Positions 27,886-35,806 of a DNA stretch of 42,925 bases are shown here, one piece after another (position 1 is the first letter of the stretch; each line of letters opens with the position of its first letter). The translations under genes and the position numbers were made by a program. The notes under the pieces were generated by a model. That model saw only the letters and a list, made by a program, of their open reading frames with translations, was not told the origin of the DNA and did not search any database. Origin of the DNA: an uncultured Cryomorphaceae bacterium (lineage in GTDB: Bacteria; Bacteroidota; Bacteroidia; Flavobacteriales; UBA7430). The DNA is taken from contig CACDER010000006.1 in assembly GCA_902551855.1 (NCBI GenBank), positions 1-42,925 on the forward strand. Direction: 5' to 3'.

Positions 27886-29142
27886 ATGATGAAAAATAAT
27901 ACCAAAATTTTGCGTTTTACTACTGTTGGTAGTGTTGATGATGGTAAAAGCACCCTAATTGGAAGATTATTATTAGATAGTAAATCAACTTTTGATGATC
28001 AATTAAACTCAATTGAAAGATCAAGTAGAAAAAAAGGGTTTGATTTTCTTGATTTATCCTTGTTAACGGATGGACTAAAATCAGAAAGAGAACAAGGAAT
28101 CACAATTGATGTTGCCTACCGATATTTTTCTACAAAAAAAAGAAAATTTATAGTAGCTGATACTCCAGGACACATACAGTACACCAGGAATATGGTAACT
28201 GGTGCTTCTACTGCTAATCTAGCCTTAATAATAATTGACATAACCAAAGGAATTTCAGAACAAACCCTTCGTCATACATATATATCTTCACTTTTAGGGA
28301 TTAGTCATGCTATTGTTTGTATTAATAAAATGGATTTAATTAACTATGACCAAAAAGCTTTTAATAGTATTATAGAAAATTTTAAAAAAATTAAATCAAA
28401 AATTAAAATAGATGATATAAAATTTGTACCAATTTCAGCTTTAATTGGAGAAAATATTATTAAAAAATCCTCTAAAATGAAATGGTATAATGGGAAAGCT
28501 TTAATTCAATATTTAGAAGACATAGAAATATCCCATAACAAAATTTATAATTATCCAAGATTTCCAATTCAATGCGCAATTAGACCACAAACATTTAAAC
28601 AGGATAATTTTAGAGGTTTTGCTGGAAGAATTGAAGGTGGAATTTTTAAACCAAATGACAAAATTAAAATTCTACCATCAGGGCATTCCACAAAAATTAA
28701 AAATATTCAATTTGATGGGAGAATATTAAATGAAGCTTTTTCACCAATGTCAGTAATAATGACTATTGAAGATGATATTGATATTGGAAGAGGAGATATG
28801 ATTGTTAAAGAAGATAGTCTTCCAATTGTTACAAAAGAAATAGACTTGATTGTAACTTGGATGAGTTCAAGTTCTCTTGAAAATAAAAAAAAAGTAATTA
28901 TTAAACATACTACTCGAGAAACTTTAGCAATAATTGATTCAATCAGTTATAAAATTAACATAGATAACTTTGAAAATATTGAAAATATTAAATGTTTAAA
29001 AATGAATGATATTGGGAAAATCTCAATTAAAACATCAAGTCCAATAAACATTGATAAATATGAAAATAACAGAAATACAGGGTCTTTGATTATAATTGAT
29101 ATTAATACTAATGAAACTATAGGTGCTGGTATAATTATATAA
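27886..29142 (+). CDS. cysN: Sulfate adenylyltransferase subunit 1 (GTPase)
   Basis: EF-Tu-like GTPase that drives APS formation by CysD. G1 is GSVDDGKSTLIGRL, G3 is ADTPGH, G4 is NKMD. EREQGITIDVAYRYF marks the effector region. At 418 residues it is the short form without a fused APS kinase, consistent with a separate cysC in the operon. Two adjacent ATGs (27886 and 27889) are possible starts. cysQ follows after 3 bases. Confidence 0.96.
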   Translation: MMKNNTKILRFTTVGSVDDGKSTLIGRLLLDSKSTFDDQLNSIERSSRKKGFDFLDLSLLTDGLKSEREQGITIDVAYRYFSTKKRKFIVADTPGHIQYTRNMVTGASTANLALIIIDITKGISEQTLRHTYISSLLGISHAIVCINKMDLINYDQKAFNSIIENFKKIKSKIKIDDIKFVPISALIGENIIKKSSKMKWYNGKALIQYLEDIEISHNKIYNYPRFPIQCAIRPQTFKQDNFRGFAGRIEGGIFKPNDKIKILPSGHSTKIKNIQFDGRILNEAFSPMSVIMTIEDDIDIGRGDMIVKEDSLPIVTKEIDLIVTWMSSSSLENKKKVIIKHTTRETLAIIDSISYKINIDNFENIENIKCLKMNDIGKISIKTSSPINIDKYENNRNTGSLIIIDINTNETIGAGIII

Positions 29143-29145
29143 TCT

Positions 29146-29976
29146 ATGAAACAAGAGCTAAATATTGCAATTAGGTCAGCTATTAATGCAGGATTTGAAA
29201 TTTTGAAAATATATAACAGTAATAATTTTAATGTAAAGTTTAAAAAAGATAGAAGTCCTGTTACTTTAGCTGATGAACTCTCTAATAAGATAATTTGCAA
29301 ATATTTAATCAAAACCGGTATTCCTATATTATCTGAAGAAAACGAACAAGTGTCCTATGAATATAGAAAGAAATGGGAAAAATTTTGGTTAATTGATCCT
29401 CTTGATGGCACTAAAGAATTTATTAAAAAAAATGGAGAATTTACTGTAAATATTGCATTAATAGTAAATAAAATTCCGAAATTAGGCGTGATATTTATAC
29501 CAGTGACGAGTGAATTATATTTTTCTTCACCACAATATGGATCACTTAAATCACATATTAAATCTAAAGATTCGTCATTATCATTGATCTTTAAAAAATC
29601 TATTAAACTTCCAATTCAAAATAACCCTAGTGAAACTTTTAAAATTACCGTTAGTAGATCTCATAAATCTGTTTTTTTCAATAAATTTTTATTGCAATCA
29701 AAAAAAAAATATTCTAAAGTTTCAATTTTAAATAAAGGTAGTTCTATAAAACTATGCATGGTTGCCGAGGGAAAGGCAGATTGCTATCCTAGGTTTTCCC
29801 CATCAATGGAATGGGATACAGCTGCTGGACAAGCAATATGTTTTAATGCAGGATACGATTTGATTGATTTAGTAACAAAAAAAAATATGGTTTATAATAG
29901 AATTAATCTTACAAATAATTTTTTTTTAGTAAAAAAAAATAATTTGAGAATAATTAATTTTAAGCCCATTAAATAA
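29146..29976 (+). CDS. cysQ: 3'(2'),5'-bisphosphate nucleotidase
   Basis: Hydrolyses PAP, the by-product of PAPS-dependent sulfotransferases or PAPS reductase, to AMP. Inositol-monophosphatase superfamily motifs: EEN near residue 65, WLIDPLDGTKEFI for metal binding, and SMEWDTAAGQAI near the C-terminus. 276 residues. Its presence directly after cysCDN supports active PAPS use. Its stop overlaps the kdsB start by one base (TAATG). Confidence 0.95.
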   Translation: MKQELNIAIRSAINAGFEILKIYNSNNFNVKFKKDRSPVTLADELSNKIICKYLIKTGIPILSEENEQVSYEYRKKWEKFWLIDPLDGTKEFIKKNGEFTVNIALIVNKIPKLGVIFIPVTSELYFSSPQYGSLKSHIKSKDSSLSLIFKKSIKLPIQNNPSETFKITVSRSHKSVFFNKFLLQSKKKYSKVSILNKGSSIKLCMVAEGKADCYPRFSPSMEWDTAAGQAICFNAGYDLIDLVTKKNMVYNRINLTNNFFLVKKNNLRIINFKPIK

Positions 29977-30731
29977 TGAAAAATTGTATAATTATTCCCG
30001 CAAGATTAAATTCAAGTCGCCTCCCAGGTAAATTACTTTTAAAAATTAATAACTTATCTTTAATTGAAAATGTTTATAATAACTGCTGCAAGACAAAAAA
30101 TACGGATGTATATATTGCCACAGACAATTTAAAGATCAAAAGAGAGTGTTTAAAATTTACTAAAAATATAATTATGACAGATCCCCTGCATAATTCAGGA
30201 ACTGACAGAGTCGCTGAAGCAGCAGAAAAACTGAAAATTTATGAAACTATTATCAATGTTCAAGGTGACGAATTATCAGTATCAAATAAAAATATTTTGC
30301 TGTTAATAAAAGCTCTGAAAGATAATACTTCAACAATGGTGTCATTAATGACTAATCTAGGAAAGACGGAAATTGATAATCCTAATACGGTGAAAGTAAT
30401 ATTTAATAAACTAAATTATGCCCTGGATTTTAAGAGAAATCTTAATAAAAACAGAGCTCAATTATTAAGTCAAAATAACCCTTCTGATATATTTATAAAT
30501 AAACATATAGGAGTTTACGGATTTAATATTAAAAATCTCATCAGATTTAAAAAATTGAATATGACAGATAGAGAAAAAAATGAAAAATTAGAACAACTTA
30601 GAGCGATAGAGAATAATATTCCAATAAAAATGTTTTTTGTTAATTTAGCAAAGAATAACTTTAGCATTAATAATAGATCTGATTATTTAAAAGCAAAAAA
30701 ATATTTTGAAAAAAATTTTAAAAATAACTAA
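29976..30731 (+). CDS. kdsB: 3-deoxy-manno-octulosonate cytidylyltransferase
   Basis: Activates KDO as CMP-KDO for lipopolysaccharide or capsule assembly. The N-terminal nucleotide-binding motif is IIPARLNSSRLPGK; HNSGTDRVAEAAE, the metal-binding INVQGDE and LEQLRAIEN follow. 251 residues. The usual QGDEPLI reads QGDELSV and the usual ATDD reads ATDN, so this copy is more diverged than typical KdsB. Its 3' end overlaps the kdsA start by 26 bases. Confidence 0.9.
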   Translation: MKNCIIIPARLNSSRLPGKLLLKINNLSLIENVYNNCCKTKNTDVYIATDNLKIKRECLKFTKNIIMTDPLHNSGTDRVAEAAEKLKIYETIINVQGDELSVSNKNILLLIKALKDNTSTMVSLMTNLGKTEIDNPNTVKVIFNKLNYALDFKRNLNKNRAQLLSQNNPSDIFINKHIGVYGFNIKNLIRFKKLNMTDREKNEKLEQLRAIENNIPIKMFFVNLAKNNFSINNRSDYLKAKKYFEKNFKNN

Positions 30732-31521
30732 AAATCCTTCTAACAACTTTTTTTTAATCGCTGGACCATGCCTCATTGAGGATGAACTTTCAATATTTAA
30801 AATAGGTGAAACTCTTAAAAAAATATGCGATAATCTAGATATTCCTTTAATACTAAAAGGCAGTTTTTTAAAAGCTAACAGAACTAAAATTTCAAGTTTT
30901 TCTGGAATTGGAGATATAAAAGCTTTGAAAATTCTAAATAAAGTTGGTAAATATTTAAATATTCCAACTCTAACTGATGTTCATGAAACTAGTGATATGA
31001 AATTTGTCACTGAATATGTAGATATTATTCAAATACCAGCCTTTTTATGTAGGCAAACAAAACTAATTCAATCAGCTGCTGAAACTAATAAAATAATAAA
31101 TATTAAAAAAGGCCAATTTATGAGTTCTGAAAGTATTAAATTCGCTATTGAAAAAGTTTTAATATCAGGGAATAAAAATGTAATGGTTACAGAAAGAGGA
31201 ACATTATTTGGTTATAATGATCTTATTGTTGATTTTAGAGGTATAAATGTAATGAAAAAACTTGCCCCAACAGTAATAGACATTACTCATTCAATCCAAA
31301 AACCCAATCAATTAGATGGAATAACCTCAGGAAACCCAGAGTCTATTGAAACTATTGCAAAGGCTGGAATTGTAGCTGGGGTAGATGGAATATTTTGTGA
31401 AACACATCATGATTTAAAAAAAGCTAAGAGTGACAGTTCAAGTATGTTAAATTTAAATAAAATTGAAAAAATGCTTGTTACTTTAACTAAAATTCGTCAA
31501 TGTATTAATAAATTAAATTAG
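30706..31521 (+). CDS. kdsA: 3-deoxy-8-phosphooctulonate (KDO-8-P) synthase
   Basis: Condenses PEP with arabinose-5-phosphate. FLIAGPCLIEDE carries a cysteine at the position that distinguishes metal-dependent synthases from the metal-independent enterobacterial type. LKGSFLKANRTK, VTERGTLFGYNDLIVDFRG, DITHSIQKPNQ and a diverged FCETHHDLKKAKSD ending support the call. The start is TTG at 30706; the lengths of family N-termini fit and no in-frame ATG occurs before the barrel. The large overlap with kdsB suggests translational coupling. Confidence 0.93.
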   Translation: MKKILKITKNPSNNFFLIAGPCLIEDELSIFKIGETLKKICDNLDIPLILKGSFLKANRTKISSFSGIGDIKALKILNKVGKYLNIPTLTDVHETSDMKFVTEYVDIIQIPAFLCRQTKLIQSAAETNKIINIKKGQFMSSESIKFAIEKVLISGNKNVMVTERGTLFGYNDLIVDFRGINVMKKLAPTVIDITHSIQKPNQLDGITSGNPESIETIAKAGIVAGVDGIFCETHHDLKKAKSDSSSMLNLNKIEKMLVTLTKIRQCINKLN

Positions 31522-31525
31522 ACTT

Positions 31526-31927
31526 ATGAAAATTTCAGTAATTGGGGGTGGTTATGTCGGACTAGTTTCTGTGACATGTTTTTCTGAGATGGGAAATAAA
31601 GTTCCAATAACAGATAATAACAATCAGAAAATTAAAGATCTAAAAAATGGAATAATTCCAATTTACGAACTAGGTTTGGAGAGTTTGATAATTAAAAATA
31701 TAAATAATTCTAATTTATTTTTTACTACAAATTTTAAAGAAGGTATTAGTAATTCTGACATTATATTTATTGCAGTTGGAACTCCAATGGGAGAAGATGG
31801 ATCAGCCGATTTTAGTTTAATTAAGAAAAAATTGAAAAATTCAATTATTTTTGATGGAAGGAATCAATATAATGAAGAGTATTTAAAATCAGTTGGTTTT
31901 GGTTATATTAAGATTGGTAAGTTATAA
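31526..31927 (+). pseudogene. Internally deleted UDP-glucose 6-dehydrogenase remnant
   Basis: An intact 133-codon frame that joins the NAD-binding start of a Ugd (ISVIGGGYVGLVSVTCFSEMG up to VGTPMGEDGSADFSLI) directly to the extreme C-terminus of the same family (IIFDGRNQYNEEYLK...IGKL). Against the complete ugd at 37258 about 300 central residues are missing, including the dimerisation domain and catalytic cysteine. The frame is preserved across the deletion. The acidic NAD-binding residue also differs (ITDNN for VDID). It cannot be an active dehydrogenase; whether the peptide is made or useful is unknown. It lies 4 bases after kdsA and 3 before the tviB-like gene. Confidence 0.88.
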
Positions 31928-31930
31928 AAA

Positions 31931-33214
31931 ATGGACAATATAAATGAAATAAGTATAATAGGACTTGGTTATGTGGGACTTCCTCTTGCTGTTGAATTTA
32001 GTAAATATTACAAAACTATTGGCTATGACATTAATTCTACTAGGATAAAAGAACTCAACAATTATGTAGATATTACTCTTGAAATTTCTAGAAAAGAATT
32101 GAAAAATGTTATTACTAAAAAAAATAAAAACTCAACTGGGCTATTTTTAAGTAATAATTTAGATTCAATTAAAAATTCAAATATTTATATAATTACAGTC
32201 CCAACTCCAATAGATAGCAGTAAAAAACCTAATTTGAATCCTTTAATAAAGGCGTCAACTGATATTAGTAAGTGTATTAAGAAAAATGATATTGTAATAT
32301 ATGAAAGTACAGTTTACCCTGGAGCTACTGAAGAAATTTGTGTCCCAATCTTAGAAAAACATAGTAAGTTGAAATTTAACTCTGATTTTTTTGTTGGCTA
32401 CTCTCCTGAAAGAATTAACCCTGGTGATAAAAAACGTAAAATTTCTAAAATAATTAAAGTTACTTCTGGCTCAACTAAAAAAACAGCAACTGCAGTTAAT
32501 AATCTATATAAAAAAATAATAACTGCTGGAACCCATTTAGCTTCCTCTATAAAAGTTGCAGAAGCATCAAAAGTGATTGAAAATTCTCAGAGAGATATCA
32601 ATATTGCTTTTGTAAATGAATTAGCTAAAATCTTTAAATTATTAGATATTAATACTAATGATGTTCTTCAAGCTGCAAAAACTAAATGGAATTTTTTACC
32701 ATTTAAACCTGGTCTAGTTGGAGGACATTGTATTGGAGTTGATCCTTATTATTTAGCTCAAAAAGCTCAAGATATAGGTTATTACCCTGAAATTATTTTG
32801 GCTGCAAGAAGGTTAAACGATTCAATGGGCTTTTTTATTTCATCAGAGGTTGTCAAAGAAATGATCAAAGCAGACATTAAAATTAAGAATTCTAATATTT
32901 TAGTTATGGGAGTAACTTACAAAGAAGATTGTCCAGATACTAGAAATTCAAAAGTTATCGATATAATTAATAAGCTATATGAATATAAAATTAATATTGA
33001 TATATATGACCCTTGGGCAAATATTGATGAGGTTAAGCAAAAATTTAGTTTAAATATTTATAATACTTGCCCCTCCAAAAAATACAATTGTATTTTAATT
33101 GCAGTTGCTCATAAGAAATTTTTAAAATTTGATATCAATAATTATAAAGACAAAAAATGTATTATTTATGATGTAAAAGGTATATTAAATAGTTCTCAAA
33201 ATATTACTTTATAA
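31931..33214 (+). CDS. tviB: TviB-type UDP-N-acetylhexosamine 6-dehydrogenase
   Basis: A 427-residue nucleotide-sugar dehydrogenase. The Rossmann motif is GLGYVGLPLAVEF, with GYDINSTRIKEL; VPTPID and YESTVYPGATEE follow. The catalytic cysteine is in GGHCIGVDPYYL. The N-terminal DITLEIS segment and overall pattern match the Vi-polysaccharide TviB/WbpA group, which oxidises UDP-GlcNAc (or UDP-GalNAc) to the uronic acid. Probably supplies an amino-uronic acid to the surface glycan. It directly precedes upxY. Confidence 0.9.
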   Translation: MDNINEISIIGLGYVGLPLAVEFSKYYKTIGYDINSTRIKELNNYVDITLEISRKELKNVITKKNKNSTGLFLSNNLDSIKNSNIYIITVPTPIDSSKKPNLNPLIKASTDISKCIKKNDIVIYESTVYPGATEEICVPILEKHSKLKFNSDFFVGYSPERINPGDKKRKISKIIKVTSGSTKKTATAVNNLYKKIITAGTHLASSIKVAEASKVIENSQRDINIAFVNELAKIFKLLDINTNDVLQAAKTKWNFLPFKPGLVGGHCIGVDPYYLAQKAQDIGYYPEIILAARRLNDSMGFFISSEVVKEMIKADIKIKNSNILVMGVTYKEDCPDTRNSKVIDIINKLYEYKINIDIYDPWANIDEVKQKFSLNIYNTCPSKKYNCILIAVAHKKFLKFDINNYKDKKCIIYDVKGILNSSQNITL

Positions 33215-33241
33215 ATATTTAAAATAATAAATTAAATAATA

Positions 33242-33703
33242 ATGGATGAATATAAAACATATTGGTTCGTATTGTGTACCAAGGCTAGGCAAGAGTTAAA
33301 AGTATCAAAGATTTTAAACCGATTAGGTATTGAAGCATACACCCCAACTAAAATTGAAGTCAAAAATTGGTCTGATCGAATAAAAAAAGTTCGAACTAGT
33401 TTATTGCCTTCAATGGTTTTAGTTAAAATACCAAAAAATAAAGTAAATACAGTTTTTGATATACCAGCAGTAAAAAAGTATTTGTTTGTTAATGGTGTTA
33501 GAGCAAAAGTTTATAATTATGAAGTAGATGCTATGAAAAATTACTTGGATAGTAAATTTGAATCAGACGGGCAAATAAAAATTGGTAATAACATTAATAT
33601 CCCTAATTTAAATCAATCAGGAGAAATTATAGAGGTTAATGCAAGAAAATGTATTGTTCGATTACAACTGCTGGGTGCAAAAATGTCAATTCAATTAAGT
33701 TGA
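33242..33703 (+). CDS. UpxY-type NusG paralog (transcription antiterminator)
   Basis: A 153-residue protein with an N-terminal NGN domain (YWFVLCTKARQELKVSKILNRLGIEAYTP, then SLLPSMVLVKI) and a short C-terminal KOW-like domain (SGEIIEVNARKCIVRLQLLG). It is shorter than housekeeping NusG. UpxY proteins in Bacteroidota promote full transcription of the capsule operon they precede by preventing termination in its leader. Here it stands immediately before a long leader-like region and the polysaccharide locus, the classical position. Membership is clear; the exact target is inferred. Confidence 0.87.
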   Translation: MDEYKTYWFVLCTKARQELKVSKILNRLGIEAYTPTKIEVKNWSDRIKKVRTSLLPSMVLVKIPKNKVNTVFDIPAVKKYLFVNGVRAKVYNYEVDAMKNYLDSKFESDGQIKIGNNINIPNLNQSGEIIEVNARKCIVRLQLLGAKMSIQLS

Positions 33704-33849
33704 TTTAACTCAATATTATTTTTAATGTACAATATTTCATTGTTTTTTTTAAATAAGCTCATTAGTAATAAGTTTAATCCAAAATTTTTAATAAATATGT
33801 CGTAAAAGGATTAGTTGGCGTTATTACTTTTATTTTAATCATTTTTAAT

Positions 33850-33857
33850 TATTTTTG
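33850..33857 (+). promoter_or_regulatory. Candidate -7 box for the capsule-locus leader
   Basis: TATTTTTG matches TAnnTTTG in the otherwise gene-free region after upxY. Transcription from here would give a leader of roughly 125 bases ending at the hairpin and T-run at 33987. No good TTTG partner is visible at the standard spacing. Confidence 0.35.
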
Positions 33858-33941
33858 TTATATAATAGTCATAATATTTAATAGCTATTTATGTGGCTTT
33901 AATCGGCGGAGCCTCGCCCGAATTATACTATTCTATTAAAT

Positions 33942-33987
33942 AATACTTAATAAATTCAAATTAAATTTGAGTTAAGTATTTTTTTTT
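33942..33987 (+). terminator. Terminator-like hairpin with T-run in the leader (candidate UpxY target)
   Basis: AATACTTAA (33942-33950) pairs with TTAAGTATT (33972-33980), and an inner TCAAA/TTTGA stem (33956-33960 with 33966-33970) extends the hairpin across an asymmetric internal loop. A run of nine T (33979-33987) follows. It lies about 240 bases after the upxY stop and before the downstream capsule genes, so it is either the terminator of the upstream operon or an attenuator overcome by UpxY. Confidence 0.6.
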
Positions 33988-34318
33988 GTTGTGGCCTATG
34001 ATATTGAAGTAAAATGTCTGTCAAATTTAAAAAGACAAAAAAATTAACTATATAATACAGTTAACAATCGATAATAAATATTATGACAAAAGTCACTAAA
34101 ATAAACATAATAAGCAACGGCGGCGTATTTGGTTCTGGGGGCTGGTAGGCTTTGGAATTTAAAGACTAAAACTGAGACATATTTATGTTTTAGAAAAAAT
34201 TTATATAATAAAATATTACATTACACCATCAAGAAAAAAAATAATTTCACAACATATTTAAGCTAAATTACAATTAAATTATCATTACTTTATTTATAAA
34301 TAAATTTAATTAAATAAT

Positions 34319-34704
34319 ATGAGATTTTTCGTTGATACCAAAAGTTTAAATCAAATTAAAGAAGTGTAAGATCTTGGTGTAATCCTCGACATTATAAAAT
34401 ACCAGTCTTTAGTGTCTGAGGAAGATATATCAAAATCTAAAAAAATTTTAGATCAATATAAATTTATATCTGATATTATAGATAATAATGTATCTGCCTA
34501 AGAACACAATTTTTTGCGAGTTTTTGGTGGAAGTGTCTCTATAGTTTTAGCACCAAAAAGCTATTGCCACTAGAATTTGTATCTACTAATAATACATTTA
34601 GTGAATCTGCAAATTGCACACAGTTAACGCACAAATACGGCTTAGATATCGATGGTATTTCAGAAAAAACTCTGAAAATACTTTACAGAAAGTATATTCT
34701 TTAA
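34319..34704 (+). pseudogene. Decayed transaldolase / fructose-6-phosphate aldolase-like gene
   Basis: The frame from ATG 34319 reads MRFFVDTKSLNQIKEV then a stop (34367-34369). It continues in frame as DLGVI and, after a damaged stretch, QSLVSEEDISKSKKILDQY and ISDIIDNNVSA before another stop near 34499. This follows the N-terminus of the TalC/FSA family (xFFxDTAxxxEIK...GVxDGxTTNPSLxxKE...GxVSAE). The remainder is spread over several frames and poorly recognisable. Several stops and shifts make it a pseudogene. It directly precedes an intact SIS isomerase gene, so the two probably once belonged to one sugar-phosphate pathway. Confidence 0.65.
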
Positions 34705-34743
34705 AATTTACTAAAAGTTTGAAAATAATAAATAAAAAAAAAC

Positions 34744-35367
34744 ATGGAAGATTATGCTAAATGTTACATTGAGACATTTCATACTGGTATTAAAAATACA
34801 AAATATAAAATAAGTGGACAGAAACTAAATTCTAGCTCATTTTTTCATGAATTGAACGAAAAGATTAAAAATGTCAAAGAAAATGAAGGTAGACTCTTTT
34901 TCTTTGGAAACGGTGGTAGCGCTTCTTTTTCAAATCATATGGCTCTAGATTGGTCAAAAAATGGTGGAATATTAGCTTTTTGTCTCAGCGACAGTGCAAT
35001 GCTAACAGCTCTAGGAAATGATTATGATTTTGAGCAATGTTTCTTAGAATTTTTAAAAATTAATTCGCCGACTTCTAATGATTTAGTAGTTACTACTAGC
35101 TCTAGTGGAAATAGTAAAAATATTGTTAAAGTTCTTGAACACTGCAAAAAAAACAAAATAAGTAGTTTCGGTATGAGTGGTTTGAATGAAGGAAATAAAA
35201 CTGAAATTTTATCAGATTTTTCACTTTTTGTTCCAATGAAGACTTATGGAATGGTTGAGTGTATTCATCAACTGTTTCATCATATATTTCTAGATAATTA
35301 TATGGGAATTGAAGAATGGAACAAGACGGAACCTCAAAATATGGACGCATCAAACTTTAAATTATGA
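34744..35367 (+). CDS. SIS-domain phosphosugar isomerase, GmhA-like
   Basis: A 207-residue protein with the SIS fold: FFFGNGGSASFSNHMALDW near residue 52, TTSSSGNSKNIVKVL, and the late MVECIHQLFHHIFLDNY that matches the catalytic Glu and His of sedoheptulose-7-phosphate isomerases. By family it would convert a ketose phosphate such as sedoheptulose-7-phosphate to an aldoheptose phosphate. It is intact although the genes on both sides are decayed. Its TGA overlaps the ATG of the ruined oxidoreductase (ATGA), showing an original operon order transaldolase-SIS-oxidoreductase. Precise substrate unknown. Confidence 0.82.
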   Translation: MEDYAKCYIETFHTGIKNTKYKISGQKLNSSSFFHELNEKIKNVKENEGRLFFFGNGGSASFSNHMALDWSKNGGILAFCLSDSAMLTALGNDYDFEQCFLEFLKINSPTSNDLVVTTSSSGNSKNIVKVLEHCKKNKISSFGMSGLNEGNKTEILSDFSLFVPMKTYGMVECIHQLFHHIFLDNYMGIEEWNKTEPQNMDASNFKL

Positions 35368-35498
35368 TCAGAGTAGGAGTAGCTGGGTAGGGTAAAATTA
35401 GAAAATTAAGAGCTAAAATTTTATCGGAAAGAATTGATTTAGAAATAGTTGGTATTTATGATCCTCAATAGTCTGATAGAAATGATGATGGATTAATG
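35364..35498 (+). pseudogene. 5' fragment of a Gfo/Idh/MocA-family oxidoreductase gene
   Basis: The frame from ATG 35364 reads MIRVGVAG, a stop (35388-35390), GKIRKLRAKILSERIDL and EIVGIYDPQ, another stop, then SDRNDDG. Without the stops this is the NAD(P)-binding start of a Gfo/Idh/MocA sugar oxidoreductase (VGVAGxGKxGxxRAxxL...LEIVGIYDP). Two nonsense mutations are visible. The gene is cut off at about 35499, where sequence copied from the end of the UDP-glucuronate epimerase gene begins, so most of it is lost. Confidence 0.72.
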
Positions 35499-35792
35499 AA
35501 TTGTCTTACTAAAGTTATTGAAAAGAATATTGACCCCAGAAAACATTATAAAATATACAATATTGGGAACAACAAAACTGTAAGCTTACAAGACTTTATA
35601 AATACTATTGAGATTGCTATGGGTAAAAAAGCAATTAAAAAAATGTACCCAATGCAAAAAGGAGATGTTCCAAGGACATTTGCTGATATAACAGAATTAA
35701 TAAAAGATTATAAATATTCTCCTAGTACAGATATTATGTCGGGTATTGAAAACTTTGTAAATTGGTTTATGAATTACAACAAAAATAAATGA
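35496..35792 (+). pseudogene. 3' fragment of a UDP-glucuronate epimerase gene (duplicated)
   Basis: Encodes the last ~97 residues of the epimerase whose complete copy is at 38584-39600; the peptide differs at one residue in the shared part (DPRKH for DSRKH) and at the first residue. It lacks the whole NAD-binding domain and catalytic Tyr/Lys, so it is non-functional. The frame continues in phase from the decayed oxidoreductase fragment to its left. It overlaps the galE start exactly as the complete copy overlaps wecB. Confidence 0.92.
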
Positions 35793-35806
35793 TAAAAAAA
35801 ATATTA
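35499..35806 (+). repeat. 308-base direct repeat, left copy
   Basis: Matches 39307-39614 at a constant offset of 3808 bases with a single difference that I find (C at 35535, T at 39343). It contains the last ~96 codons of the epimerase, the overlapping start codon and the first codons (MIKKIL) of the next gene, galE here and wecB in the other copy. Just left of the repeat both copies share a GATGAT motif, a possible microhomology at the junction. Confidence 0.95.

Larger units (their letters stand above)
33704..34318 (+). other. Leader-like non-coding region and unresolved decayed sequence
   Basis: No intact gene is seen here. The first part holds a candidate -7 box, a GC-rich block and a terminator-like hairpin. 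From about 34083 a frame begins MTKVTKINIISNGGVFGSGGW and then hits a stop, with further stops soon after in every frame I followed. It looks like the decayed 5' end of a gene, but I cannot name the family. The rest to 34318 is AT-rich sequence without recognisable structure. Confidence 0.5.

Noticed and set aside
33895-33920. RfaH ops element
   Set aside because: The core GGCGGTAG is not present; CGGCGGAG is similar only in part, and the antiterminator here is of UpxY type.
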